Source: an uncultured Prevotella sp. (GTDB lineage Bacteria; Bacteroidota; Bacteroidia; Bacteroidales; Bacteroidaceae). Taken from it: a DNA stretch of 41,744 bases. The stretch covers positions 1 to 41,744 of the forward strand of contig CAMUYR010000030.1 in assembly GCA_947164965.1 (NCBI GenBank). Direction: 5' to 3'. The notes below the pieces were generated by a model. That model had not been told where the DNA came from, searched no databases, and saw only the letters and a list, made by a program, of their open reading frames with translations. Of the stretch, positions 7,199-13,292 are shown one piece after another (position 1 is the stretch's first letter; the number at the start of each line of letters is the position of its first letter). The translations under genes and the position numbers were made by a program.

Positions 7199-8017
7199 AT
7201 GAACAACGCAGATTTTTGGGCATCCGTGCACAACATCATAGCCGAGGGCTTCACGCCTGAAGGTCTGCTAAAACTGGATAGTTATGCAGAACAGTTTATC
7301 AGCGGAAGGCTTGTATATCAACGATTTTCACCGCGAGAACAGCATGGCTGCGCAGCGGGCGGTGAAGCAAATGTCATTGCATCCCTACTCGCGGGAGCAG
7401 AAGATTGCCCAGATTCAGATGTTGCGGAGACTCTCAGCGAGTTCAAAAGAGAGCGCCAACGCGGAGCGAAGCAGGAAGCAGCCATAGAGCAATGGGCTAA
7501 GGCGGTAGGGTGTTGGACGGAGTGCGTGGACGACTCGCTGCACAGTTCTTTCGGCGAGGAGATTGCCGAAGGTGGCGAGGCGATGGTATATGATCACGGT
7601 TCAACATTGGTGAAGAGCATTGGCCTCGACTATTTTATTTTGCCAATTCTTGCTTTGGACAGAATATCACTTCACAATACTTATTTCCCTGAAACGCAAC
7701 TAACGGTTTTGAGCTTCGGACGGAATCAGAAAGGTGAATTCAAGATAATTTGCGAACAGCCTTTCATCGGAGGCTCGCATGTGTCTGATGAGGAAATAAC
7801 CGAATACATGCAGCACATGGGATTTGAGCTGAAGAACCCACGCAACTGGACGTATGCCACACCCGACATTTATTTGAGCGACATGCACGATGAGAATGTG
7901 ATTCGCTCTGAAACAGGAGCCCTCTGTGTGGTGGATTGCGACATTCGTATCAACACACCTGAACTTCGCCAAGGCGGAACCAGAACATTGTCAACGGAAG
8001 TACGCTTTCTTGGTTGA
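7199..8017 (+). CDS. Putative polyvalent-protein kinase domain protein
   Basis: 272 residues. The C-terminal half matches what I know of the kinase-like domain found in polyvalent proteins of mobile elements (PF18762-type). It has a Gly-rich segment EGGEAMVYDHG near residue 124, a Lys in LVKSIG near 136, FILPILALDRISLHNTYFP, the EQPFIGG segment, a catalytic-loop equivalent DMHDENV near 228 and a metal-binding Asp in VVDCD near 245. The N-terminal part (RLVYQRFSPREQHG, GGEANVIASLLA) also fits proteins of this type, so the gene seems complete. It could phosphorylate a host or phage target; the substrate is unknown. It marks the left part of the accessory island. Confidence 0.7.
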   Translation: MNNADFWASVHNIIAEGFTPEGLLKLDSYAEQFISGRLVYQRFSPREQHGCAAGGEANVIASLLAGAEDCPDSDVAETLSEFKRERQRGAKQEAAIEQWAKAVGCWTECVDDSLHSSFGEEIAEGGEAMVYDHGSTLVKSIGLDYFILPILALDRISLHNTYFPETQLTVLSFGRNQKGEFKIICEQPFIGGSHVSDEEITEYMQHMGFELKNPRNWTYATPDIYLSDMHDENVIRSETGALCVVDCDIRINTPELRQGGTRTLSTEVRFLG

Positions 8018-8110
8018 TTCGAGTGGATTGAGACTGTAATCCACATTTGTGCATTAAATGCCTATAATTTATCAGATTCACTACTAAAACGAATTGACAA
8101 CGTACGCTAC

Positions 8111-8351
8111 AACCGCATTAAGGCAGCGAATAAGCGAGAGCAGGCTCTACCTTTGGTCAGGGCCGTTCTGGCAGAGCAAGACAAGACTGGAACTTGGCTT
8201 TCAGAACGATGGGCCGCAACCTGGGAACTGTATCACGCTGGATGACCAGCAAGAGATTTCTGCCAGTCGGGAAGCCCTTCTCCGCTACTGCGAGCTCGAC
8301 ACCTGGGCTATGGTAAAAGTGTGGGAGAAACTGAAAGAAGTAGTAGAATGA
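8111..8351 (+). pseudogene. Mosaic remnant: XRE-type HTH fragment joined to a DUF2779-like tail
   Basis: Three reading frames give family-like pieces but no single ORF does. NRIKA (8111-8125) and AVLAEQDKTGTWLSE (8162-8206) look like the N-terminus of a small Bacteroidota XRE regulator, interrupted by about 36 nt. MGRNLGTVSRWMTSK, its recognition-helix region, continues in another frame from 8209. Then, in a third frame, REALLRYCELDTWAMVKVW (to 8351) resembles the C-terminus of DUF2779 proteins. An open frame of 85 residues ending at 8351 exists but starts at TTG and covers only parts of these. I read this as decayed regulator and nuclease-like genes, not a working protein. Confidence 0.5.
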
Positions 8352-8352
8352 A

Positions 8353-8382
8353 TTGAATTTTTCGAGAGATTTACTATATTAG
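8353..8382 (+). promoter_or_regulatory. Variant promoter-like element P1
   Basis: TTGAATTTT starts at 8353; TTG - 19 nt - TATATTAG (8375-8382). The -7 element departs from TAnnTTTG at one position. The same TTGAATTTT...CTATA layout recurs at 9441 and 9996. It would drive the 8430-9436 gene pair. Confidence 0.5.
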
Positions 8383-8429
8383 AAATAAATCTAAAACCTC
8401 GCGATGTATAGGTTAATCGACAAAAGATT

Positions 8430-8738
8430 ATGGCAAAATTACATGTGTCACAGTACAAGGCAGAAGAGCCTTTGTGGAAAGACTATATAGGAAATATTGC
8501 AAAAGAGGCTATCAGTAAATTCGAAATAGAATTTCATTGCGTGACCATTTCCGATGGTATCGGATTTAAAGGCTATCGAATAATAACATTAATGGGCTTA
8601 GGCAGACGTTTTGAGATCGTATGTACGACAGATAAGGTCAAAGATGTATTAGCTAAGATGGTCGAGCCTTCAGAAGTGGACTGGCAAATTATCGATATTA
8701 TTGAATACGAAGAAACTATTAAGTGGGGAATCAGATAA
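8430..8738 (+). CDS. Hypothetical protein, 102 residues
   Basis: Not recognised. The protein MAKLHVSQYKAEEPLWKDYI... is small and mixed alpha/beta with no signal peptide, membrane segment or Cys cluster, so it is presumably cytoplasmic. The middle (FHCVTISDGIGFKGYRIITLMGLG) looks like beta-strands and the end is acidic (DWQIIDIIEYEETIKWG). ATG at 8430 in the context AAAGATTATGG is shared with 8777 and 10054. It is the first gene of a two-gene AT-rich unit with the HNH-like gene. Its position suggests a partner or immunity role, but that is inference. Confidence 0.6.
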   Translation: MAKLHVSQYKAEEPLWKDYIGNIAKEAISKFEIEFHCVTISDGIGFKGYRIITLMGLGRRFEIVCTTDKVKDVLAKMVEPSEVDWQIIDIIEYEETIKWGIR

Positions 8739-8776
8739 TTGCCCAAAACATTTTATGGTTATATTATAGTAAGATT

Positions 8777-9436
8777 ATGGAAAATAGAAGAAAGTTTTAT
8801 GTAAATTATAAAAGAAAGAACTCTGGTGCATGGAGTGGGGATACATTAAATGATAGATATCAACATATCTATAATGCTTTAAATGCCTACGATTCAGGAA
8901 TGGATTTTGAAGACCTTAAATTTGACATAAAGAATGCATTTGTATCTAGGATCTATGTTTCAGCAGAAGTCGTAAAGAAATATCCAAAAGCCATCAAACA
9001 ATTTGGCTATCTTTCCCAGATATATAATAATCAATTAGTTAATGGGAATCACGTGTTAGAATTAGATGATACTAAGCCATTTATTAATAGTGCATATTTC
9101 GATTTATGCAAATTGGCCGACAGAGGTCTTGGTATCCGAGTAGAGCATGTTGTTCCTGGAGAAGTTTATATTAACGATGCGGTGAATAAAATCAAAAATG
9201 GAGCTGGTTTTTCACAAAAAGATTTTGAAGATTTTTTTAATTCTATATGCATTTGCTTAGTAACAAAGGAAGAAGATCATAATATACTCAACAAGTGGAA
9301 AGATTCAATGCCAAATAACATAGACTATAAATTAAAACCTTTTGCAAGGTATGATGGTAAACTAAATGGTGTTGGCAAAGATGTCGAAATTCATGGTTGG
9401 AAAATTGTTGATGGGAATTTATTTTCCCAACCATAA
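8777..9436 (+). CDS. Hypothetical protein with HNH-like motifs
   Basis: 219 residues from ATG 8777 (MENRRKFYVNYKRKNSG). An upstream GTG at 8723 would overlap the previous gene and adds an unlikely N-terminus. The C-terminal half carries VEHVVP (residues 122-127), CLVTKEEDHNI (from 160), a Met-Pro and PFARY near 190. EHVVP...CLVTKEEDH...ARY is reminiscent of small HNH endonucleases in restriction-type genes, but the zinc or metal ligands are not clear enough to be sure. Base composition is markedly AT-rich compared with flanking genes, consistent with recent acquisition. It could be a nuclease effector; the alternative is an unrelated unknown. Confidence 0.55.
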   Translation: MENRRKFYVNYKRKNSGAWSGDTLNDRYQHIYNALNAYDSGMDFEDLKFDIKNAFVSRIYVSAEVVKKYPKAIKQFGYLSQIYNNQLVNGNHVLELDDTKPFINSAYFDLCKLADRGLGIRVEHVVPGEVYINDAVNKIKNGAGFSQKDFEDFFNSICICLVTKEEDHNILNKWKDSMPNNIDYKLKPFARYDGKLNGVGKDVEIHGWKIVDGNLFSQP

Positions 9437-9440
9437 TTAT

Positions 9441-9471
9441 TTGAATTTTCCATTCAACCTTTCTATATTAA
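9441..9471 (+). promoter_or_regulatory. Variant promoter-like element P2
   Basis: TTGAATTTT at 9441-9449, TTG - 20 nt - TATATTAA (9464-9471), followed by AGTCATAA. P3 at 9996 has the same TTGAATTTT, the same 12-nt gap to TCTATA and the same AGTCATAA after it. Confidence 0.55.
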
Positions 9472-9493
9472 GTCATAACCAAACGAAAAGGAT

Positions 9494-9868
9494 ATGACAA
9501 TAGAAATTAAAAAGGACGTAAAAGTTGTAATTATGGACAAAGGTTTAGACAAGTATTTAGAAGAGATTGGGAAAGCAAAACTGCTGACCATTGATGAGGA
9601 GCTGGAACTGGTGAAAGCTGTACAGCAGAAGGGCACTGATTGTGACGAGATGAAACAACTGGAGAAAGCCAGCGCCAGATTCGTTGTTAGCGTTGCAAAC
9701 CAATACAAAGACAAAGGGCTGACACTCATGGAACTTGTAGATGCTGGTATGGTAGGTCTGCGACGTGCAGCGATGAAGTATGATCTCAAGACAGACTTCA
9801 AGTTCATAGCCTATGCTGTTTGGTGGATTCGCCAAGCCATGATTCAGGCCCTCGAAGAGAAGAAGTAA
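9494..9868 (+). CDS. Sigma-70 region 1.2/2-only mini-protein
   Basis: 124 residues from ATG 9494, preceded by AAAAGGAT. LDKYLEEIGKAKLLTIDEELELV matches sigma region 1.2. RFVVSVANQYKDKGLTLMELVDAG and GLRRAAMKYD match regions 2.1-2.2, the part that binds the beta-prime clamp helices. FKFIAYAVWWIRQAMIQALEEKK matches 2.3-2.4, including the Trp pair used in -10 melting. The protein stops exactly where a full RpoD would continue AEQARIVRLP; regions 3 and 4 are absent. About 25 extra residues precede region 1.2. It could bind core polymerase or -10 DNA without -35 contact, act as a competitor, or be a truncated relic. A diverged paralogue truncated at the same point lies at 10290. Confidence 0.8.
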   Translation: MTIEIKKDVKVVIMDKGLDKYLEEIGKAKLLTIDEELELVKAVQQKGTDCDEMKQLEKASARFVVSVANQYKDKGLTLMELVDAGMVGLRRAAMKYDLKTDFKFIAYAVWWIRQAMIQALEEKK

Positions 9869-9995
9869 AAAAATAAGAACCAGCTGTAGATCGCCTTAGT
9901 GCCGGAGGCTGGCAGGCATCCTTCTCATCCTGTAGTAGAAAGGTCTTGGGATGTCGTTTTTCTGTTTTACCATGAAAAAAAAGTTGCCCTGTTTT

Positions 9996-10026
9996 TTGAA
10001 TTTTTTGGTGGATGTGTCTATACATA
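9996..10026 (+). promoter_or_regulatory. Variant promoter-like element P3
   Basis: TTGAATTTT starting at 9996, TTG - 20 nt - TATACATA (10019-10026), then AGTCATAA. The -7 element is far from TAnnTTTG, yet spacing and flanks copy P2. It lies 27 nt before ATG 10054; an in-frame ATG at 10012 falls upstream of the -7 element and is rejected. The preceding 9869-9995 stretch holds no gene I can support, only short inverted repeats near 9899-9920. Confidence 0.5.
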
Positions 10027-10053
10027 AGTCATAAACTTAAAAATTCAAAGATT

Positions 10054-10275
10054 ATGGCAACAACAATTAGCACCAGTTCAAAGAGTTACTTCAACAAAAT
10101 CCAAAAGTACCTCAACAACAAAAAACTTTGCTTTACCTCAACAATTAACAATGGGATCTATGCCCTCATCATCTTTAATCTCGACGAGATTGAAATATAC
10201 TACCTCGTCAAGAAAATGACAAGACACTTTCATCTAATATCAAAGCAGCTGGAGCCATTGGCTCTGGCTGCCTAA
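10054..10275 (+). CDS. Hypothetical protein, 73 residues
   Basis: Not recognised. Basic and Ser/Thr/Asn-rich N-terminus (MATTISTSSKSYFNKIQKYL), a central beta-like FTSTINNGIYALIIFNLDE and a helical end. No signal peptide or conserved motif is evident. The start at 10054 was chosen because it follows the P3 element and has the AAAGATTATGG context of other island genes. It lies 14 nt upstream of the second mini-sigma gene, so the two and the AAA+ gene probably form one operon. Confidence 0.6.
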   Translation: MATTISTSSKSYFNKIQKYLNNKKLCFTSTINNGIYALIIFNLDEIEIYYLVKKMTRHFHLISKQLEPLALAA

Positions 10276-10289
10276 AAAACAGCGGCAAT

Positions 10290-10526
10290 ATGAAAAATTA
10301 TCTAACAACTGACGAGGAGCGCAAACAGTTAAAAGCCATTGCGGTAAACCTTGCGAGACAGTACAAGAACAAGGAGGTCGCTTTTAGAGATTTAATAGAT
10401 GTAGGAACAGAAGGTCTGCGACAAGCAAAAATGAAGTATGATTCCAAATCAGATACGATGTTCTTGATCTACGGAGCATGGGAAATGCAACAAGCTATGA
10501 AACAAGCTGTCGCAGAAAAGAAATAA
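10290..10526 (+). CDS. Second, diverged sigma region-2 mini-protein
   Basis: 78 residues from ATG 10290. It aligns with the last two thirds of the protein at 9494: LARQYKNKEVAFRDLIDVG versus VANQYKDKGLTLMELVDAG, GLRQAKMKYDSKSD versus GLRRAAMKYDLKTD, and AMKQAVAEKK versus AMIQALEEKK at the C-terminus. Region 1.2 is missing and the Trp pair is replaced by AWEM, so open-complex melting is unlikely. Polymerase-binding surface residues of region 2.2 look better kept. It lies 12 nt upstream of the AAA+ gene. Two paralogues ending at the same residue argue for a selected form rather than random decay. Confidence 0.72.
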   Translation: MKNYLTTDEERKQLKAIAVNLARQYKNKEVAFRDLIDVGTEGLRQAKMKYDSKSDTMFLIYGAWEMQQAMKQAVAEKK

Positions 10527-10538
10527 CTTAAAAACAAG

Positions 10539-12200
10539 ATGATGAAAACAAAGATGAATAACAAGAAGAAAGAGATGACGCTGCTCCAAGCTATGGAGCG
10601 CATTGTTGAACTGTCTAGGGAGTCAAAGCTAAGCAAGGAGTTCTTCCGCAAGGCAAAGGACGAAATCAAACTGTTAGCTGATAGCTATGGTATCACAGAA
10701 ACACAGGCCGTGCTGTTTTGTGTCTGCATGGAGAAAGGCCCTCGACGGGTGGACTATGACGACCTGTCAAGTTACATGGATATCAGCAAGATTAAGATAT
10801 TGGGCTATGCCACCGATATAGATGCGCTGGTTCGACGTCGACTGCTGAAATATCGAGACGTGAAGGACGAAGAGGACTTTGACGTGCCGGCTGTTGTTGT
10901 GCGCTGTTTGAAGCACAACGAGGTGTATCAGTTGCCACAACGCACAGGGCTCGATTGTGCAGCCTTGTTCGAACTGCTCGACCAATGGTTCGACGATCTT
11001 AACGACGACGCCATCGGTTCCTGTCAACTGCGCGACGAGATACAGTCGCTCTTTGACGACAATCCACAGGTGGCCTTTGTGCGACATCTGAGGAAATATG
11101 GCCTAAGTGAAGAAGACGAGATGATAGCGACCTTTTTCTGCAATCGCCTTGTGAGCAACAACGATGATGACATCCGCTTCAACCAGCTGAGTGATTTGTT
11201 CGAGAACAGCCGTGACTTCAATAATGCCAAAGCAGAGCTTCGTAGTGCACAGCACACACTGATGAAAAAGAAAATCATAGAGCATATCTGCGAGGATGGC
11301 ATTGCAGACACTAGCAAATTCCAATTGACGGCTGATACCAAGCGAGACCTGTTGGCAGAACTTAACATCAATCCTATCGAGGAGACAATGGCAGGAACAC
11401 TAAAACCATCAGACCTCAAATTCAAGAAGATGTTTTATCCTGTGGAGGTAGAGAAGCAGGTAAACGAGCTATCTAAGCTTTTCCAGCAGGAGGCGTTTCA
11501 GAAGATACAAGATCGTATGAGGGAAAAAGGATTCCGTAATGGTTTTGCCTGCCTGTTCTATGGTGGTCCAGGAACAGGAAAGACAGAAACCGTCTATCAA
11601 CTGGCACTACAGACGGGGCGCAGCATTATGATAGTCGATGTTCCACAGATTAAGAGCAAGTGGGTAGGCGACTCTGAGAAGAACATCAAAGCACTCTTTG
11701 ACCGCTATCGCGAGGTGGTGAAGCGAAGTAAACTGGCTCCTATTCTGCTTTTCAACGAAGCTGATGCCATCATTGGCAAACGTCAGGAGGGGGCAGAACG
11801 GGCTGTGGAGAAGATGGAGAACTCTATCCAGAACATCATTCTGCAGGAGATGGAGAACCTTGACGGCATTATGATTGCTACAACCAATCTTCAACAGAAC
11901 ATGGATAAAGCCTTTGAGCGTCGTTTCCTCTACAAAATCAAATTCAACAAGCCCACCGAGGAGGCTCGCAGACATATCTGGCACTCGATGATACCAGAAC
12001 TGGGCGATATGGATGTAAACACTCTGGCCACTAAATATGATTTTAGTGGTGGACAGATAGAAAACATCGCACGGCATTTCGCCATTGACGACATTCTGCA
12101 TGGTCAAAGTGAAGATGCGCTGTCTATGCTTATCCGTCATTGTGACAACGAACGTTTAGACGAGAAAAGTTCACGGAAAATAGGTTTCGCAGTTCTATGA
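10539..12200 (+). CDS. AAA+ ATPase with N-terminal helical/winged-helix-like region
   Basis: 553 residues. The N-terminal part (about 1-290) is helical and acidic, possibly with winged-helix repeats. The AAA+ module follows: Walker A GGPGTGKTE near 342, Walker B ILLFNEADAI near 401 with Asn in place of the usual Asp, sensor-1 ATTNLQQN near 447, arginine finger AFERRF near 458 and a lid with SGGQIENIARHF. It resembles classical AAA proteins of the Cdc48/FtsH/spastin type lacking a protease domain, so it probably remodels or unfolds proteins. It is the last and largest gene after the mini-sigma genes; a role in loading or removing them is a hypothesis. I recall similar stand-alone ATPases in Bacteroidota with the same LFNEAD motif, so the Asn may be a family trait. 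Confidence 0.85.
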   Translation: MMKTKMNNKKKEMTLLQAMERIVELSRESKLSKEFFRKAKDEIKLLADSYGITETQAVLFCVCMEKGPRRVDYDDLSSYMDISKIKILGYATDIDALVRRRLLKYRDVKDEEDFDVPAVVVRCLKHNEVYQLPQRTGLDCAALFELLDQWFDDLNDDAIGSCQLRDEIQSLFDDNPQVAFVRHLRKYGLSEEDEMIATFFCNRLVSNNDDDIRFNQLSDLFENSRDFNNAKAELRSAQHTLMKKKIIEHICEDGIADTSKFQLTADTKRDLLAELNINPIEETMAGTLKPSDLKFKKMFYPVEVEKQVNELSKLFQQEAFQKIQDRMREKGFRNGFACLFYGGPGTGKTETVYQLALQTGRSIMIVDVPQIKSKWVGDSEKNIKALFDRYREVVKRSKLAPILLFNEADAIIGKRQEGAERAVEKMENSIQNIILQEMENLDGIMIATTNLQQNMDKAFERRFLYKIKFNKPTEEARRHIWHSMIPELGDMDVNTLATKYDFSGGQIENIARHFAIDDILHGQSEDALSMLIRHCDNERLDEKSSRKIGFAVL

Positions 12201-12246
12201 TATCTTCATTTCGATAACCTAATAATAAAAGAATGGGCTTCAAAAT

Positions 12247-12277
12247 TTGGTTCTTTCTTGGAAAGTTACTACCTTTG
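12247..12277 (+). promoter_or_regulatory. Upstream promoter of lptB (or of a short RNA)
   Basis: TTG 12247-12249, 20-nt spacer, TACCTTTG 12270-12277. It shares AAATTTGGTTnTTTCT with the second promoter 74 bp downstream, suggesting a duplicated promoter module. Transcripts from here would contain the hairpin at 12304-12330. Confidence 0.6.
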
Positions 12278-12303
12278 AGCAAGCTCGAAGTTACTTTCGT
12301 TCG

Positions 12304-12351
12304 GAAAAACTCAAATAAATTTGGTTTTTCTCTCACTTATTCGTAACTTTG
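12304..12351 (+). promoter_or_regulatory. Main lptB promoter overlapping a hairpin
   Basis: TTG 12321-12323, 20-nt spacer, TAACTTTG 12344-12351. The -33 element lies in the right arm of an inverted repeat (GAAAAAC 12304-12310 with GTTTTTC 12324-12330, extended by CAAAT/ATTTG, one bulged base). The lptB ATG is 8 nt after the -7 element. Confidence 0.75.
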
Positions 12352-12359
12352 CACGCAAT

Positions 12360-13190
12360 ATGGATGAAATGAATCATACTGAGGTGCAACCTCAAGAACA
12401 GAAACGCCTTGTGCTTCGCACTGAAGGACTCGTGAAAATATACGGTAATCGTACTGTTGTTAACGATGTTTCTTTCGATGTGAAGCAGGGAGAAATTGTT
12501 GGATTGTTAGGACCAAACGGTGCTGGCAAGACCACTTCTTTCTATATGACGACGGGTCTGATTGTACCGAATGGTGGGCATATCTATCTGGGTGATGAAG
12601 AAGTGACCTCTTATCCGGTTTATAAAAGAGCAAGAGCTGGCATTGGCTATCTGGCACAAGAGGCTTCCGTGTTCCGTAAGATGTCTGTCGAGGATAATAT
12701 CCTCTCGGTATTGGAGATGACAGGAAAACCTCGCGACTATCAATTGGAGAAATTGGAGAGTCTGATAAAGGAGTTCCGTTTGCAGAAGGTCCGTAAGAAT
12801 ACTGGTGATCGCCTTTCTGGTGGTGAGCGTCGCCGTACGGAAATTGCCCGTTGTTTGGCTATTGAACCGAAGTTTATCATGCTTGACGAGCCTTTTGCTG
12901 GCGTTGACCCTATCGCTGTGGAGGATATCCAGCAGATTGTGTGGCAGTTGAAGTATCGTAATATTGGTATTCTGATTACAGACCATAATGTACACGAAAC
13001 GCTGAACATCACCGACCGTGCCTATTTGTTGTTTGAAGGACGTATCCTCTTCAAGGGTAGTCCTGATGAGTTGGCTGTTAATCCTATCGTGAAAGAGAAG
13101 TATCTGGGTTCTAATTTCGTGCTTCAGAAAAAGGACTTCCAGCAGTTGGCAGAGGAGAAACGGCGCAAGGAAATGGAGGAAGAAAGTTAA
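12360..13190 (+). CDS. lptB: LPS export ABC transporter ATPase LptB
   Basis: 276 residues from ATG 12360 ([14 protein letters not shown]); ATG 12369 is an alternative. ATPase of the LptB2FG machine that pulls lipopolysaccharide from the inner membrane. Walker [10 protein letters not shown] near residue 51, Q-loop [17 protein letters not shown], signature [16 protein letters not shown] near 152, Walker [16 protein letters not shown] near 172 and the His switch in TDHNVHET all match LptB rather than other ABC ATPases. The C-terminal extension ([17 protein letters not shown]) is charged. Upstream in-frame codons overlap the promoter and are rejected. Confidence 0.95.
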   Translation: MDEMNHTEVQPQEQKRLVLRTEGLVKIYGNRTVVNDVSFDVKQGEIVGLLGPNGAGKTTSFYMTTGLIVPNGGHIYLGDEEVTSYPVYKRARAGIGYLAQEASVFRKMSVEDNILSVLEMTGKPRDYQLEKLESLIKEFRLQKVRKNTGDRLSGGERRRTEIARCLAIEPKFIMLDEPFAGVDPIAVEDIQQIVWQLKYRNIGILITDHNVHETLNITDRAYLLFEGRILFKGSPDELAVNPIVKEKYLGSNFVLQKKDFQQLAEEKRRKEMEEES

Positions 13191-13200
13191 TAATTCTTAA

Positions 13201-13232
13201 GAGGTGAGAGGTGAGAGGTGAGAGGTGAGAGA
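13201..13232 (+). repeat. Heptamer tandem repeat GAGGTGA x4
   Basis: Four perfect copies of GAGGTGA from 13201 to 13228, then GAGA. It ends 8 nt before the tig -7 element and occupies the place where a -33 TTG would be. A related heptamer array lies at 24303-24344. Confidence 0.9.
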
Positions 13233-13239
13233 AATTTCG

Positions 13240-13247
13240 TACCTTTG
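13240..13247 (+). promoter_or_regulatory. tig promoter -7 element
   Basis: TACCTTTG at 13240-13247 followed by CACGC, 45 nt before the start codon. No TTG is found at the usual distance; that position is repeat sequence. Confidence 0.6.
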
Positions 13248-13292
13248 CACGCTCAAATTGTATATATATAATTAAATAAGGTATAAGAAGAG

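Noticed and set aside
7284..7487. A 67-codon ORF in another frame of the kinase gene, suggesting a frameshift
   Set aside because: The 7199 frame carries family-like sequence on both sides (VYQRFSPREQHG, then GGEAMVYD), so no frameshift is needed.
9804..10025. A minus-strand 73-codon ORF between the mini-sigma gene and P3
   Set aside because: No promoter, no recognisable protein, and it overlaps the mini-sigma 3' end.
9972..10034. A 20-codon ORF (MKKKLPCFLNFLVDVSIHKS) before the 73-residue gene
   Set aside because: It spans the P3 promoter-like element, so it would not lie on the transcript from that start; too short to support otherwise.
10290..10526. Programmed frameshift joining the mini-sigma genes into a full sigma factor
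   Set aside because: Both proteins cover the same region 2 and no region 3 or 4 sequence appears in any frame downstream.
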